From contig NZ_MUKA01000080.1 in NCBI RefSeq assembly GCF_002150735.1, positions 1-64,000 on the forward strand: DNA of 64,000 nt. Direction: 5' to 3'. The DNA comes from Streptomyces africanus. Lineage in GTDB: Bacteria; Actinomycetota; Actinomycetes; Streptomycetales; Streptomycetaceae. This document shows positions 9,408-17,375 of this stretch, in pieces. The notes under the pieces are model-generated. The model was not told the DNA's origin. It searched no databases and saw nothing but the letters and a program-made list of their open reading frames with translations. Position 1 is the first letter of the stretch. Each line of letters opens with the position of its first letter. A program made the translations under genes and the position numbers.

Positions 9408-9892
9408 GGCCGGTGCGCCCCGGAGTGATGACGGCGGGACTCGTGGCGGCGACCGTCCTCACCACGGCACTGTCACTCTGGATGGCCTTCTGCCTCCACG
9501 AACAGCGCGAGGCGGACCAGCGACGCCAGGGCATCCTGGCCGCCGCCCGCCAGTCGGCGCTGAACTTCACCTCCCTCGACTACCGGCACTACGAGCGCGA
9601 CAGCACGAACGTACTGGCCGGCGCGACCGGCGACTTCAAGAAGCAGTTCACCGCGCAGACGGACCAGTTGACGAAGCTGGTGGCCCGGAACAAGTCCGTG
9701 TCGGAAGGCCAGGTGCTGGAGGCGGGCATCGTCCGCTCCGACCCGGATTCGGCCCGTGTGCTGGTGGTCGCCGACAGCAAGGTGACCAACACCGCCGTGC
9801 CCGAGGGGGAGGCGCGCACGTACCGGCTCCAGCTCGACCTCGTGCACAAGGACGGCCGCTGGCTGACGTCCGACGTCGAGTTCGTCGGCTGA
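9380..9892 (+). CDS. Mce-associated membrane protein 1
   Basis: 170 aa. A single N-terminal membrane segment is followed by an NTF2-like extracytoplasmic domain with FTSLDYRHYERDSTNVL, the pattern of actinobacterial Mas (Mce-associated) proteins, which are thought to stabilise the transporter. The ATG at 9380 has GGAAAGGAG ending 8 nt upstream; an alternative ATG at 9404 would give the ATGA overlap used elsewhere, and GTG 9374 is too close to the ribosome site. I favour 9380. Confidence 0.85.
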   Translation: MAARWPRGMRPVRPGVMTAGLVAATVLTTALSLWMAFCLHEQREADQRRQGILAAARQSALNFTSLDYRHYERDSTNVLAGATGDFKKQFTAQTDQLTKLVARNKSVSEGQVLEAGIVRSDPDSARVLVVADSKVTNTAVPEGEARTYRLQLDLVHKDGRWLTSDVEFVG

Positions 9893-9959
9893 CGTACGGC
9901 CCGATCCGCCGACCGACAAGCACCGGCAAGCACCGACGAGGAGCACGAGGAGTACCACC

Positions 9960-10736
9960 ATGCCGAAGACGACCACCGGCCGCGCCCCCGGCACCCGCCG
10001 CACCATGACGGCGGCCGCCCGCGCGGCGGCGAAGCGAGCGGAGCGCGGCCATGGCGCAGCGGGCGCGGCGACGGCCGGCGGCGAGGGGTCCCCGCGCCGG
10101 GCCGAGCGGCCGTCCGCCGGACGCACCGTCCTCGTCGAGGCCCCGAAGGACGGCTGGGACGACCCGCCGGAGCCGTCGCCGGAGTCGTTCGACGAGGAGG
10201 GGCCGGCAGAGCGGAGCGAGCCCGGCCCCGGCGGCCGCCGGAGGCTGCTCACCCTGGTCCTGGCCGCGCTGCTCGTCGTCGGCCTGGTCGCGCTCGCCGC
10301 CCTGGGGTGGCAGTACCGCGACGACCGCCTGACGGAGAGCGCCCGGACCGAGGCGCTCGCGGCCGCGCGAGAGGCGGCCCCGGTCGTCCTGTCGTACGAC
10401 TACCGCCACCTGGACAAGGACTTCGCCAGGGCCCGCGCCCACCTGACCGGCGACTTCCGCGACGAGTACGGCAAGACCACGAAGACCGTGGTCGCCCCGA
10501 CGGCCGAGAAGTACCACGGCGTGGTGAAGGCCACGGTCGCCGCCCCCGGCTCCGGCGGCACCCCGGCCGCGTCCGTCGTCTCGGCCTCCCCCGACAAGGT
10601 CGTGGTCCTGCTCTTCGTCAACCAGGTCACCCAGAGCACCCAGGTGTCGGGGTCCCGCGTGGACCAGAACCGGGTGCGGATGACCATGGACCGCACGGGT
10701 GAGGGGTGGAAGGTGAGCGCGGTGGACGCGCTGTGA
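9960..10736 (+). CDS. Mce-associated membrane protein 2
   Basis: 258 aa. About 95 residues of charged, low-complexity cytoplasmic sequence precede one membrane segment (about 96-117). An extracytoplasmic domain with VVLSYDYRHLDKDFARARAH follows, paralogous to that of the preceding gene. It lies 67 bp downstream with a ribosome site GAGGAG before the start. This is the end of the mce operon; the next gene is on the other strand. Confidence 0.85.
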   Translation: MPKTTTGRAPGTRRTMTAAARAAAKRAERGHGAAGAATAGGEGSPRRAERPSAGRTVLVEAPKDGWDDPPEPSPESFDEEGPAERSEPGPGGRRRLLTLVLAALLVVGLVALAALGWQYRDDRLTESARTEALAAAREAAPVVLSYDYRHLDKDFARARAHLTGDFRDEYGKTTKTVVAPTAEKYHGVVKATVAAPGSGGTPAASVVSASPDKVVVLLFVNQVTQSTQVSGSRVDQNRVRMTMDRTGEGWKVSAVDAL

Positions 10737-10758
10737 TGATGTCCCGGGGGAGTTCGGA

Positions 10759-11106
10759 TCACCCCGCTGCCGAGGCCAGTGACCGCTCCCGCACCCGCTC
10801 CAGATGCCGTCCGAACACCTCCCGTGCCTCCGGCGTCAGCGTCCGCAGCGCCACCAGCGCGGTGATGACGACATCGCACAGCTCCGCCTGCACGTCGTCC
10901 CACGTGTGCGTCACACCCTTGCGCGGGTTCTGCCCCGTCGCCCCGATCACCGCCTCCGAGACCTCGCCGACCTCCTCGGACAATTTCAGGATGCGCAACA
11001 GCACGCCCTCGCGGCCCTCGACCGGGCGGTGGGTGTCGAGCCACTCGGACAGGGTGTCGATGGTGGCCCACAGGTCGGGCACGGGCGGCGGCGTCTGGTC
11101 ACTCAT
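10759..11106 (-). CDS. MazG-like nucleotide pyrophosphohydrolase family protein
   Basis: 115 aa, a single all-alpha MazG-type domain. The metal-binding pattern is visible as EEVGE (residues 44-48) and ELCDV (residues 75-79), the ExxE...ExxD arrangement of the family. Such enzymes hydrolyse non-canonical or excess NTPs, but the substrate here is unknown. Short single-domain length argues against full MazG. It converges with the mce operon across 22 bp. Confidence 0.8.
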   Translation of the reverse strand: MSDQTPPPVPDLWATIDTLSEWLDTHRPVEGREGVLLRILKLSEEVGEVSEAVIGATGQNPRKGVTHTWDDVQAELCDVVITALVALRTLTPEAREVFGRHLERVRERSLASAAG

Positions 11107-11150
11107 GGCGGCAGCCTGCCATGAGGGTCTGACAGTGCCCCCTGCCGCTG

Positions 11151-11708
11151 CTACTCCATGTACTCCTCTTCGAACAGCGACTCCTGCTCGCCCTCCTTCG
11201 CCTTCCGCAGCCGCCGATTGCGCGCCCCCACGACCAGCGCCGTCCCCGCCGCCGTCGCCGCGAACGCCGCCGGGATCATCCAGCCCCGGTTCACGGCGTG
11301 TCCGAGCGCGTGGTCCAGGGAGAGCCGGCCCGGGCCGGTGACGGCGAGGCCGGCGGCCGTCAGGCCCAGGGACGCCGCGTACTCGTAGCCGCCGCCCTGG
11401 TTGAAGAAGCCGTTCGGCGCGTGCACCGCCGCCGCGCCCGCCATCGCACCGGCCGCCGCGGCACCGGCCGCCGGTGTGGCCAGGCCCAGGGCGAGGAGGG
11501 TGCCGCCGCCGGTCTCGGCGAGGCCCGCGGCCGTCGCGCTCGCCTTGCCGGGGACGTAGCCGACGGACTCCATGAACTGGCCGGTCCCCTCGATGCCGTG
11601 CCCGCCGAACCAGCCGAACAGCTTCTGCGTGCCGTGCGCGGCCAGCACACCGCCCGTCCCCAGCCGGAGCAGCAGCAGGCCCAGATCACGTCGGTCGTAA
11701 CGCCTCAC
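11151..11708 (-). CDS. DoxX family membrane protein
   Basis: 185 aa with four likely membrane segments. The N-terminal GLLLLRLGTGGVLAAHGTQK and KLFGWFGGHG are the DoxX signature. I chose the GTG at 11708, preceded by GGGAGA, because the frame upstream is uninteresting sequence. The last 25 residues are charged and Glu-rich. DoxX proteins are inner-membrane proteins of poorly defined redox or stress roles. Confidence 0.85.
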   Translation of the reverse strand: MRRYDRRDLGLLLLRLGTGGVLAAHGTQKLFGWFGGHGIEGTGQFMESVGYVPGKASATAAGLAETGGGTLLALGLATPAAGAAAAGAMAGAAAVHAPNGFFNQGGGYEYAASLGLTAAGLAVTGPGRLSLDHALGHAVNRGWMIPAAFAATAAGTALVVGARNRRLRKAKEGEQESLFEEEYME

Positions 11709-11873
11709 GTCGTCTCCCGGAGCAGACAGCAGATACAGAACACTCCCCGTCGCGTTTCCACCGTCGCACCCCTGACACCCCCTGACACCCCCAGACACCC
11801 GCCGGACCCGCCCGGGACGCCGTTCGGGTGGCACCGGTGGCGTGGTCCGGTGGCCGGTACGAGGCTGACTGGC

Positions 11874-12200
11874 ATGACGATTCAGACCACGCGTCTCAGC
11901 GACCCGGCCGTCCGCGCCTTCGTGACCGCCGTGAACAACCACGACCGCGAGGCCTTCATGGCGCTTCTCGCGCCGGGCGCGACCATGGCGGACGACGGCT
12001 CCGACCGCGACCTCGCCGACTGGATCGACCGGGAGATCTTCTCCTCCCACGGCCACCTGGAGGTCGACAACGAGTCCAACGGCGGTCGCGCCCTCATCGC
12101 CCGCTACAGCAACGACACGTGGGGCGAGATGCGCACACGGTGGAGCTTCACCGTGGACGACGACGGCAGGATCTCCCGCTTCGAGACCGGCCAGGCCTGA
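11874..12200 (+). CDS. Small NTF2/SnoaL-like protein
   Basis: 108 aa from the ATG at 11874. It is a single alpha+beta fold of the nuclear-transport-factor-2 type: VRAFVTAVNNHDREAFMALLAPGATMADDG at the N-terminus (quoted in two parts, helix then DREAFMALL) and a C-terminal strand WSFTVDDDGRISRFETGQA. Such domains are versatile ligand-binding or enzymatic pockets, and I cannot assign a reaction. It is divergent from the doxX gene and stands alone. Confidence 0.75.
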   Translation: MTIQTTRLSDPAVRAFVTAVNNHDREAFMALLAPGATMADDGSDRDLADWIDREIFSSHGHLEVDNESNGGRALIARYSNDTWGEMRTRWSFTVDDDGRISRFETGQA

Positions 12201-12248
12201 AAAAATCCCCTCCCGCCGGGGGCTTGTGTTCGCGTGCGCTCCAACTCC

Positions 12249-12261
12249 TAGCCTCCCGGTC
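12249..12261 (+). promoter_or_regulatory. Leaderless-type -10 element of the aldo/keto reductase gene
   Basis: TAGCCT at 12249-12254 ends 7 nt before the ATG at 12262. TTGTGT about 19 bp upstream could be the -35. There is no convincing ribosome site, so the transcript probably starts at the ATG. Confidence 0.55.
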
Positions 12262-13248
12262 ATGGAAACCACACGGTCGCTCGGACGCAGCGGCATCGAA
12301 GTGAGCGCCCTCGGCTTCGGCTGCTGGGCGATCGGCGGCGAATGGCAGGACACGGACGGGCAGCCGCTCGGCTGGGGCAAGGTCGACGACGAGGAGTCGG
12401 TACGGGCGGTGCGGCGCGCCCTCGACCTGGGTGTCACCTTCTTCGACACCGCCGACACCTACGGCGCCGGACACAGCGAACGCGTGCTGGGCCGGGCCCT
12501 CGGCAAGCGCCGGGCCGAGACGGTCGTCGCCACCAAGTGGGGCAACGTGTTCGACGAGGACACCCGGACCCGCACCGGCGGCGACGCCTCCCCGGCCTAC
12601 CTGCGCCGCGCCCTGACCGCGTCCCTGGACCGGCTCGGCACCGACTACGTCGATCTCTACCAGTTCCATCTCTCCGACGCGGACACCGAGCAGGCCGCCC
12701 TGCTCCGGGACGCGTGCGAGGAACTGGTCCGCGAGGGGCTGATACGGGCCTACGCCTGGAGCACCGACGACCCGGCACGCGCCGCCGTGTTCGCCGAGGG
12801 ACCGCACTGCGCCGCCGTCCAGCACACGCTCAACGTCCTCCAGGACGCGCCCGCGATGATCCGGCTGTGCGAGGAGGCGGGCCTGGCGAGCATCAACCGC
12901 AGTCCGCTCGCCATGGGGCTCCTCACCGGCAAACGCCGGGCCCGGCAGCCGCTGGAGGCCGGTGACATCCGCAGCAGGCCCCCGGCCTGGCTCCAGGGTT
13001 TCGGTGACGGATCCGGCGCCGACCCGGAGTGGCTCGCCCGCATCGACGCCCTCAGGGACGTCCTCACCAGCGAGGGCCGCACGCTCGGCCAGGGCGCCCT
13101 GGCCTGGCTGTGGGCGCGCAGCCCGCGCACCATTCCCATCCCGGGCTTCCGTTCGGTCGCCCAGGCGGAGGAGAACGCGGGAGCGCTGGAGAAGGGGGCA
13201 CTGACCGGCGCGCAGCTGGCCGAGGTCGACCGGCTGCTGGGGCGGTGA
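12262..13248 (+). CDS. Aldo/keto reductase
   Basis: 328 aa, NADPH-dependent reductase of the AKR fold. Visible are GFGCWAIGGEW near the N-terminus, the catalytic Asp-Tyr region FFDTADTYGAGHSERVLG (Asp56/Tyr61 area), the lysine ATKWGN, and the C-terminal cofactor loop IPIPGFRSVAQAEEN. Starts at the ATG 12262 behind a leaderless-type promoter. The 3' end has undergone a 23-bp tandem duplication over the stop codon. Substrate not predictable. Confidence 0.9.
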   Translation: METTRSLGRSGIEVSALGFGCWAIGGEWQDTDGQPLGWGKVDDEESVRAVRRALDLGVTFFDTADTYGAGHSERVLGRALGKRRAETVVATKWGNVFDEDTRTRTGGDASPAYLRRALTASLDRLGTDYVDLYQFHLSDADTEQAALLRDACEELVREGLIRAYAWSTDDPARAAVFAEGPHCAAVQHTLNVLQDAPAMIRLCEEAGLASINRSPLAMGLLTGKRRARQPLEAGDIRSRPPAWLQGFGDGSGADPEWLARIDALRDVLTSEGRTLGQGALAWLWARSPRTIPIPGFRSVAQAEENAGALEKGALTGAQLAEVDRLLGR

Positions 13249-13278
13249 CCGGCCGGCTGCTCGGGCGGTGACCGACCG
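13233..13278 (+). repeat. 23-bp tandem duplication over the aldo/keto reductase stop codon
   Basis: Units 13233-13255 and 13256-13278 differ at two positions. Each includes GGCGGTGACC, so the stop TGA (13246-13248) is present in both copies. A degenerate third unit seems to follow to about 13301. Confidence 0.8.
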
Positions 13279-13318
13279 GCGCCGGGCTGGGCGGTGTCCG
13301 GGCTCAAGCCGAGCAGCC
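13255..13318 (+). terminator. Hairpin after the aldo/keto reductase gene
   Basis: GGCTGCTCGG (13255-13264) pairs perfectly with CCGAGCAGCC (13309-13318). The loop contains a second palindrome CCGGCGCCGG. There is no T-run, as is usual in Streptomyces; terminator role is inferred. Confidence 0.5.
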
Positions 13319-13384
13319 CTGATCATTGCGGGACCTTGGGCGAGTCTTTGAACGTTCCGTGCTCGCCGGGGCGGTTCCGCTTCG

Positions 13385-13396
13385 TAACGTCGCGGG
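13385..13396 (+). promoter_or_regulatory. Leaderless-type -10 element of the carboxypeptidase gene
   Basis: TAACGT at 13385-13390 ends 6 nt before the ATG at 13397. No ribosome site is visible. Confidence 0.5.
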
Positions 13397-14539
13397 ATGT
13401 GTGACTCCGCCCGGCTGACCAGACGTTCCGTGCTCGCCCTGGCCGCGGCCGCCCCGGTGGCCGCCGCCGCACCTGCCCGGGCCTCCGGGCCCGTGCTCGG
13501 CGGCGACCGCCTCGGCAGCGACGCGGTGCAGGCGGGCAGCACCGCCGCACCGCCCGGGAGGCTCACCGCACGGTCCTGGCTGGTCGCCGACCAGGACAGC
13601 GGCGAGGTGCTGGCCGCCTACCGGGCACACCGGCGGCTGCCGCCCGCCTCCACGCTGAAGATGCTGTTCGCCGACACGCTGCTCGACCGGTTCCCGCCCG
13701 GCAGCCGGCACACCGTCACCGCCGCCGACCTGGCCGGCATCCCGGCGGGCTCCAGCCTCGTCGGCATCCGGGCCGGGAGCACGTACACCGTCCGCCAGCT
13801 CTGGCAGGGCGTCTTCCTGCGCTCGGGGAACGATGCCGTGCACGTCCTCGCCCATATGAACGGCGGTGTGGCGGGGACCGTCGCCGAGATGCGGGCCAAG
13901 GCGCGGGAACTCCAGGCCCTCGACACGCACGTGGTCAGCCCGGACGGCTTCGACCACCCGGGGCAGTTGTCCTCGGCGTACGACCTGACGCTCTTCGCCC
14001 GGCACGGACTGCGCGACCCCGGCTTCCGCGCGTACTGCCGTACGAGAACGGCCGACTTCCCGGCCGGGGGCGGGAAGACGTTCCAGATCCAGAACACCGA
14101 CCGGCTGCTGGGCGGGGCATGGGGCCTGCGGGCCTATCCGGGGCTGATCGGTGTGAAGAACGGCTACACGACCCAGGCCGGCAACACCTTCACCGGCGCC
14201 GCCACGCGGGCCGGGCGCACCCTGCTCGTCACCGTCATGCACCCCGCCGACAGCGCCGACGCCGTCTACGAGGAGGCCGCCGCCCTGCTCGACTGGGGTT
14301 TCGCGCACGGTGCGTCGGCACGGGCGGTGGGCACGCTGGTCGAGCCGGTGAGCGCGGGACAGGGGCCGGAGCCGCCGCCCGGGCGAGGCACCGCCGCCGC
14401 TGGTACGGTCGCGCCCGGACCCTCGGCGGGGCGGCTCGTGGAAGGCGCCGGTACCGCGGTCGCGCTCCTGGCGGGCGGGGCCTGGGCGCTGCGCCGGCGC
14501 GTGGCGCCCAGGCCCGCGAAGGGACGGCACCGCGAATGA
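13397..14539 (+). CDS. D-alanyl-D-alanine carboxypeptidase (serine type, S11 family)
   Basis: 380 aa penicillin-binding DD-peptidase that trims peptidoglycan stem peptides outside the membrane. The active-site motifs are all present: STLK (nucleophile Ser85, Lys88), SGN (143-145) and KNG (254-256, in place of the commoner KTG). The N-terminus carries twin Arg and an Ala-rich signal (residues about 9-29). A C-terminal hydrophobic segment with trailing basic residues suggests a membrane anchor. It converges with an SDR gene across a 280-bp gap holding a large hairpin. Confidence 0.92.
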   Translation: MCDSARLTRRSVLALAAAAPVAAAAPARASGPVLGGDRLGSDAVQAGSTAAPPGRLTARSWLVADQDSGEVLAAYRAHRRLPPASTLKMLFADTLLDRFPPGSRHTVTAADLAGIPAGSSLVGIRAGSTYTVRQLWQGVFLRSGNDAVHVLAHMNGGVAGTVAEMRAKARELQALDTHVVSPDGFDHPGQLSSAYDLTLFARHGLRDPGFRAYCRTRTADFPAGGGKTFQIQNTDRLLGGAWGLRAYPGLIGVKNGYTTQAGNTFTGAATRAGRTLLVTVMHPADSADAVYEEAAALLDWGFAHGASARAVGTLVEPVSAGQGPEPPPGRGTAAAGTVAPGPSAGRLVEGAGTAVALLAGGAWALRRRVAPRPAKGRHRE

Positions 14540-14575
14540 CGCCCAACGGCCCTACGGCACCCCGCCCTTGACGTC

Positions 14576-14665
14576 GGGCGGCAGTCGTTCCACTCGTACC
14601 GGTGCGTACCCCGCGGTCCCACGCGGGGTCCACCCCCACCCGGTGCCATGGAACGACTGCCGCCC
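14576..14665. terminator. Large nested hairpin between convergent genes
   Basis: The 17-bp arm GGGCGGCAGTCGTTCCA (14576-14592) has a perfect inverse complement at 14649-14665. Inside it, ACCCCGCG / CGCGGGGT (8 bp, loop GTCCCA) forms a second stem, with partial ACCGG/CCGG pairing between. It is the only structure in the 280-bp gap 14540-14819 and probably acts as a bidirectional terminator. Confidence 0.75.
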
Positions 14666-14819
14666 ACCCCCCCTGGATGTGGCCGACGGAAGCTGTCTGC
14701 TCCAACTGTGAAGCTTTCGTGTAGGAGATTTGAGCATAAGCGCACGACTGGCCGCAATAGGGCGGACGTTCACATTCCGTTTGTGCAGGTTGACGAGTTG
14801 ACGAATGCACGTACCCGGG

Positions 14820-15578
14820 TCAGCCGCGCCCGACGTACGGCATCGCCGTGGCCAGTACGGTCGCGAACTGCACGTTCGCCTCCAGCGGCAGCTCCGCCAT
14901 GTGCCGGACCGTGCGGGCCACGTCGGCGACGTCCATGACCGGTTCCGGGGCGACCTCGCCGTTCGCCTGCAGGGCTCCCGTCTGCATACGGGCCGTCATG
15001 TCGGTCGCCGCGTTGCCGATGTCGATCTGCCCGACGGCGATCCGGTACGGCCGCCCGTCCAGTGACAGCGACTTGGTCAGACCGGTCAGCGCGTGCTTGG
15101 TCGCGGTGTAGGCCACCGAGTGCGGGCGGGGCGCGTGCGCGGAGATCGAACCGTTGTTGATGATCCGCCCGCCCTGCGGCTCCTGCTCCTTCATCTGCCG
15201 GTACGCCGCCTGCGCGCACAGGAACGCCCCGTTGAGGTTGGTGTCCACCACGTGCCGCCACGCCTCGTAGGGCAGCTCCTCGACCGGCACGCCGCCGGGC
15301 CCGAACGTGCCCGCGTTGTTGAACAGCAGGTCGACCCGCCCGAAGTGCTCGACGGTGGCGGCGAACAGGGCGGTCACGTCCTCGGGCCGCGAGACGTCCG
15401 TCCGCACGGCGAGAGTGGCACCCTCGGGCACCAGGGCCGCCGTCTCCTCCAGAGTCTCCGCCCGCCGCCCCGCCAGCGCCACCGACCAGCCGGCACGGAG
15501 CAGTTCCACGGCGACCGCACGGCCGATGCCGGATCCCGCCCCGGTCACCACCGCGATCGCATTCTCCTTGGCATTCAT
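14820..15578 (-). CDS. Short-chain dehydrogenase/reductase
   Basis: 252 aa classical SDR. The cofactor motif [10 protein letters not shown] (about residues 12-21), NNAG (about 88-91) and the catalytic Ser/Tyr/Lys set ([22 protein letters not shown], with YxxxK near residue 155) are visible. Arg at the end of the second strand (AGRRAE) suggests NADP(H). Oxidoreductase of unknown substrate. A TACGCT box 8 nt before the ATG suggests a near-leaderless promoter. Divergent from the phosphatase gene. Confidence 0.9.
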   Translation of the reverse strand: MNAKENAIAVVTGAGSGIGRAVAVELLRAGWSVALAGRRAETLEETAALVPEGATLAVRTDVSRPEDVTALFAATVEHFGRVDLLFNNAGTFGPGGVPVEELPYEAWRHVVDTNLNGAFLCAQAAYRQMKEQEPQGGRIINNGSISAHAPRPHSVAYTATKHALTGLTKSLSLDGRPYRIAVGQIDIGNAATDMTARMQTGALQANGEVAPEPVMDVADVARTVRHMAELPLEANVQFATVLATAMPYVGRG

Positions 15579-15612
15579 GGGCCCGCAGCGTACGGGAGGC
15601 CCACCATGCGGA

Positions 15613-15652
15613 ACTCATCCGTTCGTCATGCGAGTGCTGTGTACGTGTCAAC
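15613..15652 (+). promoter_or_regulatory. Possible degenerate PHO box upstream of the PhoD-like gene
   Basis: ACTCATC (15613), CGTCATG (15624) and TGTCAAC (15646) lie in register at 11-bp steps (11 and 22), each loosely resembling the Streptomyces PhoP unit GTTCACC. Match quality is modest; the case rests on the spacing and the phosphatase gene downstream. Confidence 0.3.
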
Positions 15653-15711
15653 CAGGTGACGTCCCCGGCCACTCCAATGCCTCCTGCAGCCATTCGTCAG
15701 GGGAGGACCGG

Positions 15712-17352
15712 ATGACACCCGCAGCACACCCGTCCCAGCACGCCCCCGAACTCCGCGCGGCAGCCCGGCACATCGGCCGCCGCCGCTTCCTCACCGCCAC
15801 CGGCGCCGCCGCCGCGCTGGCCTTCGCGACCAACCTGCCGTCCCCGGGAGTCGCGGCCGCCGCCGAACTCGACGCCGCGCGGATCACCGACAACCCGTTC
15901 ACGCTGGGCGTCGCCTCCGGCGACCCGCTGCCGGATTCCGTCATCCTGTGGACCCGCCTCGCACCCGCCCCGTTCCAGGCCGACAGCGGACTGCCCGACG
16001 AACGCGTCACCGTCCACTGGGAGCTCGCCCACGACGAGCGGTTCCGCAGCATCGCCCGGCGCGGCACCGCCACCGCGCACCCCGAGTTCCACCACACCGT
16101 CCACGTCGAGGTGAGCCACCTGGACGCCGGACGCGTCTACTACTACCGCTTCCGCACCGGCCGTTGGGCCAGCCCGACCGGCCGCACCCGCACCGCCCCG
16201 GACCCCGGCAGCCGCGTCCCGGAACTCACCCTCGCCGCCGTCTCCTGCCAGGCCTACCACGACGGCTACTACACGCCCTATGCCCACCTCGCCGCCGACG
16301 ACGTCGACCTCGTCCTCCACCTCGGCGACTACCTCTACGAGTACGCCGTCAACTCGGTGGGCGGCCAGCGCAACTACACCGACCGCACACTGCCGGACCT
16401 CTTCAACCGCGAGACCCTGACCCTGGAGGACTACCGCCTGCGGTACGCCCTCTACAAGTCCGACCCCGACCTGAGCGCCGCGCACGCCGCGCACCCCTTC
16501 GTCGTCACCTGGGACGACCACGAGACCGAGAACAACTACGCCGACGACATCCCCGAGAACAGCGTCCCGCCGAAGGAGTTCCTGCTGCGCCGCGCCTCCG
16601 CCTACCGCGCCTACTGGGAGAACCAGCCGCTGCGGCAGCCGCAGCGCCCCGCCGGGCCCGACATGCGGCTCTACCGCCGGCTGCACTGGGGCCGGCTCGC
16701 CCAGTTCGACGTCCTGGACACCCGCCAGTACCGCTCCGACCAGGCCTACGGCGACAAGGCGCACGTCCCCGGGCCCGAGTCCGACGACCCGGCGCGCACC
16801 ATGACCGGGGCGACGCAGGAACGGTGGCTGCTCGACGGCTGGCGCTCCTCGCGGGCGCTGTGGAACCTCGTTCCGCAGCAGGTCCTGTTCGCCCGGCGGC
16901 ACATGGACGCCACCACTCCGTCGCGGGTGTCGATGGACGCCTGGGACGGCTACAGCGCCTCACGCCGGCGCGTCCTCGACGGGGCGAAGGCCGCCGGCGT
17001 GGAGAACCTGATGGTGTTCAGCGGCGACGTGCACGCGGCGTACGCCTTCGACATCAAGGACGACTTCGACGACCAGAACTCCGCGACGCTCGGCACCGAG
17101 ATCGTGGCGACGTCGATCTCCAGCGGCCGGGACGGCGCCGACAAGCCCGCCACCTGGGACACCTACACGTCCGCCAACCCGCACCTGAAGTTCTTCAACG
17201 GGCGGCGCGGCTACGTCACGGTCGCCCTGGGACGGGAGTCGGCGCGGGCCGACTTCAAGACCGTGCCGTACGTGACCCGGCAGGGGGCGCCGGTCGCGAC
17301 GGCCGCGTCCTTCGTGACGGAGGTGGGGGAGCAGGGGCTCAAGCCGGCGTGA
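15712..17352 (+). CDS. phoD: PhoD-like alkaline phosphatase, Tat-exported
   Basis: 546 aa from the ATG at 15712, preceded by GGGGAGGA; earlier in-frame starts lack a ribosome site. A twin-arginine signal (RRRFLTATG, then an Ala-rich core to about residue 45) directs folded export. An N-terminal beta domain is followed by the metallophosphatase region with HLGDYLYEY, TWDDHETENNY and FSGDVHAAYAF, the metal-ligand motifs of PhoD enzymes, which are Ca/Fe-dependent phosphodiesterases/monoesterases. Probably scavenges phosphate. Its 3' end carries a 21-bp tandem duplication. Confidence 0.92.
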   Translation: MTPAAHPSQHAPELRAAARHIGRRRFLTATGAAAALAFATNLPSPGVAAAAELDAARITDNPFTLGVASGDPLPDSVILWTRLAPAPFQADSGLPDERVTVHWELAHDERFRSIARRGTATAHPEFHHTVHVEVSHLDAGRVYYYRFRTGRWASPTGRTRTAPDPGSRVPELTLAAVSCQAYHDGYYTPYAHLAADDVDLVLHLGDYLYEYAVNSVGGQRNYTDRTLPDLFNRETLTLEDYRLRYALYKSDPDLSAAHAAHPFVVTWDDHETENNYADDIPENSVPPKEFLLRRASAYRAYWENQPLRQPQRPAGPDMRLYRRLHWGRLAQFDVLDTRQYRSDQAYGDKAHVPGPESDDPARTMTGATQERWLLDGWRSSRALWNLVPQQVLFARRHMDATTPSRVSMDAWDGYSASRRRVLDGAKAAGVENLMVFSGDVHAAYAFDIKDDFDDQNSATLGTEIVATSISSGRDGADKPATWDTYTSANPHLKFFNGRRGYVTVALGRESARADFKTVPYVTRQGAPVATAASFVTEVGEQGLKPA

Positions 17353-17375
17353 GCGGGGCTCAAGCCGGCGTGAGC
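17334..17375. repeat. 21-bp tandem duplication over two convergent stop codons
   Basis: Exact copies at 17334-17354 and 17355-17375. Each contains CAAGCCGGCGTGAG, which reads KPA-stop on the plus strand and LTPA-stop on the minus strand. Both genes therefore end inside the repeat. Confidence 0.95.

Noticed and set aside
13348..13358. LexA-type SOS box around GAACGTTC
   Set aside because: The actinobacterial SOS box needs GAAC-N4-GTTC; here the halves are adjacent.
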